From Nitrospiria bacterium (lineage in GTDB: Bacteria; Nitrospirota; Nitrospiria; Nitrospirales; UBA8639): 7,509 nt of DNA. Shown here in pieces: positions 1-6,961 of this stretch. The position numbers and the translations under genes were made by a program. The notes below the pieces were generated by a model. The model was not told the DNA's origin. It saw nothing but the letters and a program-made list of their open reading frames with translations, and did no database searches. The DNA lies in the NCBI GenBank assembly GCA_030430725.1, contig JAUIKP010000148.1, positions 1 through 7,509 on the forward strand. The letters are read 5' to 3'. Within the stretch, counting starts at the first letter, position 1, and the number at the start of each line of letters is the position of its first letter.

Positions 1-19
1 CCACCGAGGCAAAAACGAC

Positions 20-496
20 TTATCCTTTAAACAGGATAACCAGAATTATCCCCAATAATAGCCAAAGAGGAATGGACAACATTAGACCCCAGGCCAAGCC
101 TTGAGCTGTTTTCAGGCGACCTTTTAAGGTTTGTTTTTCCAACGCTTTCGTTACCCGCAACCTGACATCCTCAAGATGGAAGGGTTTGGTAATGTAATCA
201 TCGGCCCCACGATTAATAGCCTCCACAGCTGTCCCGATAGAGGGATGCCCAGTGATCATCAAAAAAATCACCTCATCATTTTTGGCGTCTCGGATACGCC
301 TCAACAACTCCATTCCATCCATATTGGGCATAATCAAGTCCGCCATTATCACGTCAAAGTTACCCTTGCGATATTGCTTTAGGGCCTCCTCACCATTTTC
401 GGCCATCACGACGGTATAACCCAACGACAGCAAGAACTCTGACAAGGCTTCGCGAACTCCCTTGTCGTCATCCACAACCAAGATGCGCTCAGCCAT
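20..496 (-). CDS. CheY-like receiver domain protein with C-terminal transmembrane tail
   Basis: This 158-aa protein is a single response-regulator receiver domain (about residues 3-120) followed by a short basic linker and one hydrophobic segment (about 134-156) that ends in Lys-Gly. The receiver has the full phosphorylation set: acidic pair D10/D11 in ILVVDDD, phosphoacceptor D53 in MADLIMP, T82 in ITGHPS, Y101 and K104 in DDYITKPF. From the family it should accept a phosphoryl group from a histidine kinase and switch conformation. There is no DNA-binding or enzymatic output domain. The linker (K121, K125, R127, K129) fits a positive-inside rule, so I infer a cytoplasmic receiver anchored by its C-terminus in the inner membrane. 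The ATG is preceded by AGGTGG six nt upstream (503-508). It lies 62 nt after lolA and is probably last in the operon as far as visible. No partner kinase is in the window, and the output is unknown. Confidence 0.93.
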   Translation of the reverse strand: MAERILVVDDDKGVREALSEFLLSLGYTVVMAENGEEALKQYRKGNFDVIMADLIMPNMDGMELLRRIRDAKNDEVIFLMITGHPSIGTAVEAINRGADDYITKPFHLEDVRLRVTKALEKQTLKGRLKTAQGLAWGLMLSIPLWLLLGIILVILFKG

Positions 497-558
497 TTCT
501 TTCCACCTTTTCCTTATCCGAGAACACCATCTAAAACGACGAACCTGAATACTTGGAA

Positions 559-1242
559 TCAGGGTAGTTCGACCACCACCACGTCCGGCGGCACATCGAA
601 GGTAAGCTGACTAGACGACAGGCCCGTATTTGCCTGAATGTTGTCAAACATCACACGGGAGATATTCCCGCTTACCTCAAACAAGGTTATCCCCTTAATG
701 AAATACGTATCAGGAAAGAGTTTGAGCACAATTTTCCTGATAGTTGGAGGGGTTTGGTCAACAGGCTTAGGAACTAGGGTGAGACTCGGGAACTTTTCGT
801 TATCCTTCAAGCCATCTTCGGATTCCAGAATTGTAAATTGCTGAGAAAGATTTCCTACACCCTGAAGAAGAGTTAGAGGACCCTTGGACGCGGCCATTTT
901 CGTAAGCGCTGCTTTGACCACTTGCTGATGCTCAGGGACATACATCATCACCTGATCACCATTCACATAAATCTGCTCCTCCGATGGATGCAAATAATCC
1001 CACCGTAGCAATCCAGGTTTTTTTAAATAAAGCCGACCTGAAGATGTAAACCCTGTCGTAAATCCATCAAGAATGGTTTCCTGGACAAATTCAGCTTGCA
1101 AATCTTTGGTCTGAGCATAACGAGCATCAACCTTGGCAACGGTATCTTCGGAGACTGATGCAGCCGAGGCATCGGCTATAGAGATCACAAAGCAAACGAT
1201 GCCTAAAAAAAAGGTCTTTCGTAGGAACAAAAGTGGCCTCAT
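559..1242 (-). CDS. lolA: Outer-membrane lipoprotein carrier protein LolA
   Basis: LolA is the periplasmic chaperone that takes mature lipoproteins from the LolCDE transporter in the inner membrane and hands them to the outer membrane. The 227-aa product begins with a Sec signal peptide: basic start, hydrophobic stretch at about 11-22, and a likely signal peptidase I site after Ala27 (A25-S26-A27). No lipobox is evident. The mature part shows LolA family features: QAEFVQ at 49-54, the strand GRLYLKKPGLLRWDY at 69-83 followed by the YVNGDQVMMYVP region, and a C-terminal FDNIQANTGL...LTFDVPPDV stretch. The ATG overlaps the ftsK stop as ATGA, and GGAG (1248-1251) lies five nt before it, so translational coupling to ftsK is likely. 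The length is close to that of known LolA proteins. LolB is not in the window, and this protein could in principle serve a LolB-less system. Confidence 0.93.
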   Translation of the reverse strand: MRPLLFLRKTFFLGIVCFVISIADASAASVSEDTVAKVDARYAQTKDLQAEFVQETILDGFTTGFTSSGRLYLKKPGLLRWDYLHPSEEQIYVNGDQVMMYVPEHQQVVKAALTKMAASKGPLTLLQGVGNLSQQFTILESEDGLKDNEKFPSLTLVPKPVDQTPPTIRKIVLKLFPDTYFIKGITLFEVSGNISRVMFDNIQANTGLSSSQLTFDVPPDVVVVELP

Positions 1243-3620
1243 CCTATCTCCGCAATTGCCGTACTTCGAGTGAGAACCTCTCGTCTCCCATCACGCCCTG
1301 GAGCACCCACCAGACCTTCCTCCTCCATTTGCTCAATCATTCGGGCTGCTCGAGGATACCCCACACGCAAGCGACGCTGAATAAACGAGGCTGATGCTTG
1401 TCCTGTAGTCATCACCAATTCTCTGGCCCGCTCATAGGTCTCATCGCGATCCTGCTCATCCACCGATAGTTCTTGGACAGATTCTAAGGCCACCGGGTCG
1501 TAGACGGGGGCGGCTTGGGATTTCACCCATTCAACGACCTCACGCACTTCCTCGTCCGAGACATAAGGACCGTGCAGCCTGTTAATTCCACCGGTGCCAG
1601 AGGATAAAAACAGCATATCACCTTTTCCCAAAAGACTTTCTGCTCCATTCGCATCCAAAATAGTCCGTGAATCAATTTTGGAAGAAACCTGATAAGCAAT
1701 ACGTGCAGGAAAATTAGCCTTAATCAGCCCAGTCACGACATCAACTGATGGCCTTTGAGTCGCCAAGACAAGATGAATACCTGACGCACGGGCCATCTGG
1801 GCAAGTCTGGCAATCCGATCCTCAATATCCTTAGGAGCGACCATTATCAGATCGGCAAACTCATCGATGACCACCACAATGTAGGGCAACAGAACTCGCT
1901 CTTCTTCTGTAGACTCCAACAGGGGGGTCCCTTCCTCCACATTCATTGATTGTCCTTTGCTCAGCTTCTTCACGGTTTGATATGGAGAACCTGTCTCCTG
2001 ACAATCGGTGACTTTTTTATTATAGGCATCAATGTTTCGAACCCCCAATTCCGCTAACACCTGGTAACGCCGCTCCATTTCTTGTACGACCCATCCAAGC
2101 CCACGAGCCGCTTCTTTGGGATTAGTAATGACTGGGCGAATGAGATGAGGAATCCCATCATACACCTGCAATTCCAACACTTTGGGATCAATTAACAGGA
2201 GCTTCACCTCATCGGGATGAGCGGTAAATAAAATATTCAATAACAGGCAGTTCAGCCCCACGCTTTTTCCTGACCCCGTCGCACCCGCTACTAATAAATG
2301 GGGCATAGTACGGAGATCCGTCACCACCGGCCGCCCAAAGATATCTTTCCCCAAGGCCAAAGCCAGCTTTGAGCGTGCCCGCGTGAAGGCCTCTGATGTC
2401 AACATCTCTTTCAATCCAACCGTTTCCCGCTGAGGATTCGGCACTTCAATTCCTACGGTGGATTTTCCTGGGAGAGGAGCCACCACTCGAACTTTTAAGG
2501 CTTTTAAGGCCATAGCCAGATCATCAGCCAAATTCACAATCCGGGCGACTTTGATGCCGGGACCGGGAGCAAACTCATACATGGTAATCACCGGTCCGGG
2601 ATGCACATCTGTGACGCCCCCTTCAATCCCAAAACTTGCCAACGTGTTCACAAGAACTTCCGACTGAGATTTCAACACCGCATCGGTCTGATGAGCCGCC
2701 CGCGCAGCATGAGTATCCAGCAGATCGGTGGGGGAAGGCATTTGATAGGACTTTGAAATTTTCTTGCGAGTGATAAAGGTGTCGTCGGCTTCTTCAATTT
2801 GGGGAAGAGGAGGCGCTATCTCTATTGTGGCTGGCAAATTATCTCTTTTCACCTTGGAGAACTTGGTCTTGGGCTCCAAAGTTTCCAATACCATCGCACC
2901 AATTCCACCACGAGCAGCCAATTGACGATTAATCCGAATCGATTTATTCATTTTTGGTTGGGAGTCTGATACCCACCAATCTCGTTCCTTCACAGATTCC
3001 ACCACGGTATTTTTGAGTCGCCCCATAAAATTCAAGAGAGTTCGAGCAATTTGCCCAATGGATACAGGCACAAGCAAAAGAAAGGCAATTAGTAACAGTG
3101 CCCCCAGCATGATCGTGGCGCCGGTGACCGCCAGATACGATCCAAGTCCGTCAGCGACCCATTGTCCCACGACTCCACCTTGGCTTACCCCTAAGACATC
3201 TATCTGGGATACTGGAGGCCCGGCTGAAAGTCGAAGATGTAGCAGTGCACTGAAAGATAGAACACCAAGCAGCGATCCCAGAAGACTTCCGGACGTAATA
3301 CGAAGTTTTTCGCCCCATAGGATGCTTAAACCCAATACTACAAGCAAAAATGGCACCACATAGGCTCCCCCTCCAGCCAATGTGAGGAGGTAAAACGCGA
3401 GAGTCGCCCCAATCAGGCCTACAGCGTTTTCGGGAACAGAATGTGAAGAAGGGTGCTCGGCAAAAAGTATCGGGTCGGAAGACGAAAAGGTTGCCAGGCT
3501 GAGCAGCCCAAGAATGCCCAACGTAGCGACTAAAATTCCTACAACTTGTGAGGTTAAGACAGAAAATCCCTTGGGTTTGTCTTTGGTTGGCTTGCTCTTT
3601 ATGCTAGGGAAGATACTCAT
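1239..3620 (-). CDS. ftsK: DNA translocase FtsK/SpoIIIE
   Basis: FtsK is a septum-anchored hexameric ATPase that pumps double-stranded DNA to clear and segregate the chromosome termini at division. The 793-aa protein has hydrophobic membrane segments at about 24-45, 66-84, 88-103, 110-128 and 163-189, then a short charged linker to about 300. The motor follows: Walker A GATGSGKS at 446-453, Walker B IVVVIDEF at 581-588 with D586/E587, and LATQRPSVDVVTG at 618-630. A C-terminal winged-helix gamma domain (about 727-785, with QRRLRVGYPRAARMIEQM) is expected to read polar DNA motifs and activate XerCD. The size is nearer SpoIIIE than E. coli FtsK, which has a much longer linker. I chose the ATG at 3620 rather than an adjacent in-frame TTG at 3623 because AGGA lies seven nt before the ATG. 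Its stop overlaps the lolA start, and rsmA ends 80 nt upstream. Confidence 0.97.
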   Translation of the reverse strand: MSIFPSIKSKPTKDKPKGFSVLTSQVVGILVATLGILGLLSLATFSSSDPILFAEHPSSHSVPENAVGLIGATLAFYLLTLAGGGAYVVPFLLVVLGLSILWGEKLRITSGSLLGSLLGVLSFSALLHLRLSAGPPVSQIDVLGVSQGGVVGQWVADGLGSYLAVTGATIMLGALLLIAFLLLVPVSIGQIARTLLNFMGRLKNTVVESVKERDWWVSDSQPKMNKSIRINRQLAARGGIGAMVLETLEPKTKFSKVKRDNLPATIEIAPPLPQIEEADDTFITRKKISKSYQMPSPTDLLDTHAARAAHQTDAVLKSQSEVLVNTLASFGIEGGVTDVHPGPVITMYEFAPGPGIKVARIVNLADDLAMALKALKVRVVAPLPGKSTVGIEVPNPQRETVGLKEMLTSEAFTRARSKLALALGKDIFGRPVVTDLRTMPHLLVAGATGSGKSVGLNCLLLNILFTAHPDEVKLLLIDPKVLELQVYDGIPHLIRPVITNPKEAARGLGWVVQEMERRYQVLAELGVRNIDAYNKKVTDCQETGSPYQTVKKLSKGQSMNVEEGTPLLESTEEERVLLPYIVVVIDEFADLIMVAPKDIEDRIARLAQMARASGIHLVLATQRPSVDVVTGLIKANFPARIAYQVSSKIDSRTILDANGAESLLGKGDMLFLSSGTGGINRLHGPYVSDEEVREVVEWVKSQAAPVYDPVALESVQELSVDEQDRDETYERARELVMTTGQASASFIQRRLRVGYPRAARMIEQMEEEGLVGAPGRDGRREVLTRSTAIAEIG

Positions 3621-3627
3621 CAAAAAA

Positions 3628-3631
3628 TCCT
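3628..3631 (-). promoter_or_regulatory. Ribosome binding site of ftsK
   Basis: Read on the minus strand this is AGGA, seven nt ahead of ATG 3620-3618. The spacing favours this ATG over the in-frame TTG directly before it, where the gap would be only four nt. Confidence 0.6.
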
Positions 3632-3679
3632 ACCATAAGTGTTTCTATCGAGCAAACAACCCTTACGCACATGACAAGT

Positions 3680-3711
3680 CCGCCCTAAATCCTGGAGGCT
3701 TTAACGGGCGG
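3680..3711 (-). other. GC-rich hairpin overlapping the rsmA stop codon
   Basis: CCGCCC (3680-3685) pairs with GGGCGG (3706-3711), TAAA (3686-3689) with TTTA (3700-3703), and CC (3691-3692) with GG (3697-3698) around a TGGA loop. There is a two-base bulge at 3704-3705 and one mismatch at 3690/3699. The rsmA stop codon (TAA, 3703-3701) lies inside the stem. On the minus strand the T-run (7 T) comes before the hairpin, not after it, so this is not a standard intrinsic terminator. It could be a pause site, an RNA 3'-end stabiliser, or a factor-assisted or partial terminator between rsmA and ftsK. Confidence 0.5.
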
Positions 3712-4516
3712 AAAAAAATATTGGGGCATTGAGCGCTTCACTTAAACACTGAAATTCCCTCACCGACAGCGTTTCCGCTCGCCGAGTTAATATAATTCCT
3801 GTACCCTTTTGAGCCCTTTCTAGGCAGGCCAAAGAAAAACCCGCTCCTCGTAATGCGTTGAAAAGAGTTTTCCGTCGTTGCCCAAATGCCGCCCGCACCA
3901 CCAAAGCAAACACGTCAGCTTTCTGAGCAGAATAAGGTGGATGAACACGAATATCCAACCGTACCACTCCGGAATCCACATCCGGAACGGGGCGAAAGCA
4001 TGTTCGAGACACGGAGAAGCCGAAACGAACATCAGCCAAGCGTTGCGCCATGACCGATAGCACTCCATAGTCTTTTGTATTGGGCTTGGCGGTTAACCGC
4101 TTGGCGACTTCCAGTTGCACGGTTAGGATCATACGACGGATCTTAGACCGAGCTTCTAACAACCGAAACATAATAGGCGTTGAAATATTGTAGGGCAAAT
4201 TAGCCACTACCACCGCAGGTTCTGGGAGTTGATCGAAGGGATAGCGGAGCGCATCGTGTTCTTGAATATCAAGGTTCACACATTCCGCAAATTCTTCCTT
4301 CAAGAAATCCACCATACGGGGATCAACTTCCAAGGCTAACACCTGCTTGGCCGATTGGCACAACAATCTGGTCAACGCACCGCCGCCCGGTCCGATTTCA
4401 CAGACATAATCATCAGGCTGGAGGTCCGCCAGGTCAATAATTTTTCGAAGCAAATTTGGGTCAATTAGGAAATGCTGCCCGAGCCGTTTGCGCGGATAAG
4501 GAGGAAAGGGTGTCAT
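3701..4516 (-). CDS. rsmA: 16S rRNA (adenine1518-N6/adenine1519-N6)-dimethyltransferase
   Basis: RsmA (KsgA) uses S-adenosylmethionine to dimethylate two neighbouring adenines in helix 45 near the 3' end of 16S rRNA, a late checkpoint in small-subunit assembly. The 271-aa product is full length. It shows the N-terminal signature KRLGQHFLIDPNLL (10-23), the SAM-binding loop EIGPGGGALT (40-49), the acidic residue after strand 2 in LEVDPRM (62-68), and the catalytic motif NLPYNIS (106-112). It also has FRPVPDVDSGVV (174-185) and the C-terminal-domain signatures FGQRRKTLFNAL (211-222) and RAETLSVREF (246-255). The start at ATG 4516 gives a normal N-terminus, but no good ribosome binding site is visible before it, so initiation may be weak or coupled. 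The unknown 104-aa gene lies 59 nt upstream and ftsK 80 nt downstream. A hairpin covers the stop codon. Confidence 0.97.
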   Translation of the reverse strand: MTPFPPYPRKRLGQHFLIDPNLLRKIIDLADLQPDDYVCEIGPGGGALTRLLCQSAKQVLALEVDPRMVDFLKEEFAECVNLDIQEHDALRYPFDQLPEPAVVVANLPYNISTPIMFRLLEARSKIRRMILTVQLEVAKRLTAKPNTKDYGVLSVMAQRLADVRFGFSVSRTCFRPVPDVDSGVVRLDIRVHPPYSAQKADVFALVVRAAFGQRRKTLFNALRGAGFSLACLERAQKGTGIILTRRAETLSVREFQCLSEALNAPIFFSAR

Positions 4517-4575
4517 TATAGGCCGGGAGACAAATGAGAAGGGTCATACCGGTTTTGCATAATGGGAAAGAGACA

Positions 4576-4890
4576 TCAGGGGATGCCGGTAGTTTGAATG
4601 TCCTTAACCAACTTCTTAAGATGCCGACGGCACATGTCCACTTCATCAGCTAATTCATCGAATACATCGCCCACAAAATAGGTGGTCTCCAGCCATTCCC
4701 TGGTAATATGCTGAAGATAGGCCTGACTCACGTAGGGTTCTAGACCATCAACCACTTTTTTCTTCCATTTCGTGACATGGTCTTTCCCCTGCACCGCATT
4801 GAGGGCCTTCTCGGCCTGCGAGTGAATAGTGGTGATTTCCTCTATTTGACTCTGAATATAGGCCAATAACTCTGAGGTTTGATCGGTCAT
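4576..4890 (-). CDS. Uncharacterised 104-aa helical protein
   Basis: I do not recognise this protein. It is small, hydrophilic and probably all-helical. Residues 5-34 form a likely amphipathic helix (SELLAYIQSQIEEI...), followed by a basic patch KWKKK at 41-45. An acidic stretch (D75 to D85, with FDELADEVD) and a basic C-terminal helix RRHLKKLVKD (88-97) come after. There is one cysteine (C87), no signal peptide, no membrane segment and no enzymatic motif. The start at ATG 4890 is supported by AAGGAT beginning 12 nt upstream. An in-frame GTG at 4959 would add 23 residues rich in Trp and polar residues and lacks a visible ribosome binding site, so I rejected it. It sits between fmt (87-nt gap) and rsmA (59-nt gap) on the same strand. 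A role linked to translation or an adaptor role can be guessed from context only. Confidence 0.75.
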   Translation of the reverse strand: MTDQTSELLAYIQSQIEEITTIHSQAEKALNAVQGKDHVTKWKKKVVDGLEPYVSQAYLQHITREWLETTYFVGDVFDELADEVDMCRRHLKKLVKDIQTTGIP

Positions 4891-4898
4891 CCTTGTAT

Positions 4899-4902
4899 CC
4901 TT
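4899..4902 (-). promoter_or_regulatory. Ribosome binding site of the 104-aa gene
   Basis: On the minus strand this is the AAGG of AAGGATACAAGG, eight nt before ATG 4890. It decides between this start and the upstream in-frame GTG at 4959. A second AAGG directly abuts the ATG and is too close to act. Confidence 0.5.
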
Positions 4903-4977
4903 ATTCCACCAAAACGGGTCATCCGAACGCGTCTGACACCAGAACCCTGTCGGTGCCACAAAATGTTTACCACACGA

Positions 4978-5961
4978 TCACACCTCCGAATCGTCATGCT
5001 TTCCCATTGAAAAGGTCATGCCGATTGTAACTCGATGCCCGGCTAGATAGTCAGCAACGGGCATGCGTTTTTTATTTTCAGGTTGAATCTCCAAAAGATT
5101 CAAACTTCCCTGACCAGTTTTGACGCGGATGGCCTTTTTCGTAACAGCCGTAATTGTGCCAGGGGCCTGAGGAATGTCATCGGCAGTGCGCCGGTTACCT
5201 GGTTCTTGATCTTCAACTTGGGCTTTCCAAATCCCCCACCGTTCACCCTCCAGGAAAGTATACACACCAGGCCAGGGCAACAGCCCGCGAATGCGATTGG
5301 CGAGGGTTCGCGCCGGTCGATCCCAATACATCAACCCATCTTCTTTGGTTAAAATGGGTGCCAATGTCGCGGCCGAATCATCTTGAGGCAAAGGGGACAT
5401 CGTACCCGCGACCCATCCACGCAGAGTCCTGACAAGTAGGGCTCCGCCAACTTGAGCCATTCGTGGAGCTAACTCTCCCGAGGTTTCCTCCGGACCAATA
5501 GAAATCTCTTCCTGTTGAAGAATGGCCCCCGTGTCCATTCCTTCGTCCATAAGCATAATGGTAACTCCGGTCCTTACCTCTCCCTGGATCACAGCCCATT
5601 GAATGGGAGCAGCACCCCGATACTTCGGGAGGAGTGATCCGTGAACATTCAGGCACCCTTTTGGGGGAAGATCAAGAATAGCTTTGGGCAAAATTCGGCC
5701 ATACGCAGCAACCACCACCACTTCAGGATTCCATGCTCGAAGCGTTTCCATCAATTGGGGATCCTTCATTTTTTCAGGCTGGACCACCGGGATATTTTGT
5801 GACAATGCCAGCGCCTTTACCGGCCCCACTTGAACTATTTTCCCACGCCCACTGGGTCGGTCGGGCTGACACACAACACCCACGACAGAAAACTCTGTCT
5901 TCAATAACTGGTGAAGTGTAGGAACCGCAAAGGCCGGAGTTCCCATAAACACGATGCGCAT
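4978..5961 (-). CDS. fmt: Methionyl-tRNA formyltransferase
   Basis: Fmt transfers the formyl group from 10-formyltetrahydrofolate to Met-tRNAfMet to make the bacterial initiator tRNA. The 327-aa product has the N-terminal formyltransferase fold starting MRIVFMGTPAFAVP. The catalytic triad is visible as N105, H107 (LNVHGSLLPKYRGAAPI, 104-120) and D143 (MDTGAIL). The flexible tRNA-acceptor loop PDRPSGRGK lies at 33-41. The C-terminal OB-like tRNA-binding domain includes NRIRGLLPWPGVYT (222-235) and ends with KKRMPVADYLAGHRV. The ATG at 5961 gives the canonical N-terminus. A GTG at 5979 would add six residues and neither start has a strong ribosome binding site. It is the first gene of the minus-strand block. 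The peptide deformylase gene def, often beside fmt, is not next to it here. Confidence 0.97.
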   Translation of the reverse strand: MRIVFMGTPAFAVPTLHQLLKTEFSVVGVVCQPDRPSGRGKIVQVGPVKALALSQNIPVVQPEKMKDPQLMETLRAWNPEVVVVAAYGRILPKAILDLPPKGCLNVHGSLLPKYRGAAPIQWAVIQGEVRTGVTIMLMDEGMDTGAILQQEEISIGPEETSGELAPRMAQVGGALLVRTLRGWVAGTMSPLPQDDSAATLAPILTKEDGLMYWDRPARTLANRIRGLLPWPGVYTFLEGERWGIWKAQVEDQEPGNRRTADDIPQAPGTITAVTKKAIRVKTGQGSLNLLEIQPENKKRMPVADYLAGHRVTIGMTFSMGKHDDSEV

Positions 5962-6007
5962 AACTAATTTTCTTAACACCGGATAAAGAGGAAAATCAAT
6001 TGAACAG

Positions 6008-6035
6008 GATATAGCGTGCTAACTCCTCAGAACAA
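6008..6035 (-). promoter_or_regulatory. Candidate promoter for fmt and the minus-strand block
   Basis: On the minus strand TTGTTC (6035-6030) is followed after 16 nt by TATATC (6013-6008), a moderate sigma70-type match. Transcription would start near 6001, leaving about 40 nt of leader before the fmt ATG. This is the only reasonable promoter I see ahead of the six-gene block. It rests on sequence similarity alone. Confidence 0.35.
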
Positions 6036-6134
6036 CAACCATCCACCTTGCTTGCGATTCCAAACCTCTCATTCTGCCATGGCCATGTGCATTGACTCCC
6101 TTTCAATTACTATGATAGAAGCCCACGCAGGGGC

Positions 6135-6156
6135 GCATTCTGTCGGCATTCAGTCG
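6135..6156 (+). repeat. Tandem 11-bp direct repeat upstream of yebC
   Basis: GCATTCTGTCG (6135-6145) is followed without gap by GCATTCAGTCG (6146-6156), ten of eleven bases identical. An 11-bp period places both copies on nearly the same face of the helix. The repeat ends 12 nt before the candidate -10 at 6169-6174, so it covers the -35 region. It could be a direct-repeat binding site for a regulator. Confidence 0.55.
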
Positions 6157-6176
6157 TTTTTTATGCCTTATATTAT
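6146..6176 (+). promoter_or_regulatory. Candidate yebC promoter (-10 region)
   Basis: TATATT (6169-6174) or the overlapping TATTAT (6171-6176) each match five of six bases of the -10 consensus. The -35 region is poor (GCATTC or TTCAGT at 14-17 nt spacing). Transcription would start around 6182, giving a leader of about 25 nt. A farther TTGACT (6092-6097) has TATGAT (6111-6116), but the 13-nt spacing is too short for a standard promoter. Confidence is low. Confidence 0.3.
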
Positions 6177-6191
6177 TAGGAATTATTAGGA
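6172..6191 (+). repeat. Tandem 10-bp direct repeat in the yebC leader
   Basis: ATTATTAGGA occurs twice head to tail (6172-6181 and 6182-6191) without mismatch. Each copy ends in the Shine-Dalgarno-like AGGA. The second AGGA lies 14 nt before the yebC ATG, longer than usual, while GGA at 6195-6197 has an 8-nt spacing and may be the working ribosome binding site. Confidence 0.6.
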
Positions 6192-6205
6192 AATGGATCG
6201 CGAGC

Positions 6206-6961
6206 ATGGGTGGACATAGTCATTGGTCGACAATTAAGCGCCACAAAGGGGCACAAGATGCCAAGCGAGGTAAAATTTTCACGCGCGTGATCCGCGAAAT
6301 TTCTATTGCCGCTCGTGGCGGCGGGGATCCGGACGGCAATCCTGCCTTACGCCAAGCTATTGCTAAATCCAAAGAAGTGAATATGCCTGCCGATACGGTC
6401 AAACGGGCTATTCAGCGAGGGACCGGGGAACTTCCGGGAATGCAAATCGAAGAGTTTATGCTGGAGGGCTATGGACCAGGAGGCACGGCACTTCTCCTAG
6501 AAATTTCGACCGACAAACGTAATCGGACGGTCGCCGAAGTTCGAAATATTCTCACCAAAAACAATGGGACAATGGCCGAAGCCGGCGCAGTCGCCTGGCA
6601 ATTCCAAAAAAAAGGGCTACTGGTCATCGAGAACCAGGCAGTGACTGAAGAACAACTATTTGAGCTGGCGCTGGAAGCCGGAGCTGAAGACGTGAAACAA
6701 ACTCCCACCGGATTTGAGGTCATTTCGGAACCGGCAAATTTTGAAGCCGTCAAGGAAGCCATACAGAAGGCTCGGATTGAAACCAGTCTGTCCGAGCTCA
6801 CCTTTATCGCACAAAACCACATTCACCTTGAAGGCAGAGATGCAGAGCAAGCCTTAAAACTCATGGATCTCCTAGACGAAAACGAAGACATATCTAAGGT
6901 CCATGCCAATTTTGAGATATCTGATGAATTGATGGAGAAAATGGCTGCCGAAAGTGCTTAG
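6206..6961 (+). CDS. yebC: YebC/TACO1 family translation-associated (formerly transcriptional regulatory) protein
   Basis: The 251-aa product is a full-length YebC/TACO1 family member. The family was long annotated as a DNA-binding transcription regulator. Mitochondrial TACO1 is a translational activator, and recent bacterial work points to a role in helping ribosomes through difficult stretches such as polyproline. The N-terminus is the family hallmark GHSHWSTIKRHKGAQDAKRGK (3-23) continuing into FTRVIREI. YGPGGTALLLEISTDKRNRT lies at 89-108 and DLLDENEDISKVHANF at 221-236. The ATG at 6206 starts exactly at the conserved MGGHS. The gene is read divergently from fmt, with a repeat-rich 244-nt region between them. 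The usual downstream partner ruvC is absent and ruvA begins 283 nt later. I cannot tell which YebC subgroup it belongs to. Confidence 0.97.
   Translation: MGGHSHWSTIKRHKGAQDAKRGKIFTRVIREISIAARGGGDPDGNPALRQAIAKSKEVNMPADTVKRAIQRGTGELPGMQIEEFMLEGYGPGGTALLLEISTDKRNRTVAEVRNILTKNNGTMAEAGAVAWQFQKKGLLVIENQAVTEEQLFELALEAGAEDVKQTPTGFEVISEPANFEAVKEAIQKARIETSLSELTFIAQNHIHLEGRDAEQALKLMDLLDENEDISKVHANFEISDELMEKMAAESA

Noticed and set aside
544..563. CCTGA...TCAGG inverted repeat over the lolA stop codon
   Set aside because: The stem is only five pairs with a ten-nt loop and has no T-run directly after it, too weak to call a terminator.
3633..3660. Possible ftsK promoter (TTGTTT and TATGGT, 16-nt spacing)
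   Set aside because: Both hexamers match poorly, and the start would fall almost at the ATG, removing the ribosome binding site.
3514..3732. Plus-strand open frame of 72 codons across the ftsK start and rsmA end
   Set aside because: It lies antisense to two clear genes, has no recognisable motif or ribosome binding site, and is explained as an antisense shadow.
4891..4959. N-terminal extension of the 104-aa gene to an in-frame GTG
   Set aside because: The 23 added residues look non-coding and no ribosome binding site precedes the GTG, whereas ATG 4890 has one.
6076..6087. Overlapping palindromes GCCATGGC and CATGGCCATG in the fmt-yebC intergenic region
   Set aside because: They are short and lie away from either candidate promoter. 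Overlapping six-base-type palindromes of this size occur by chance and no second copy is seen.
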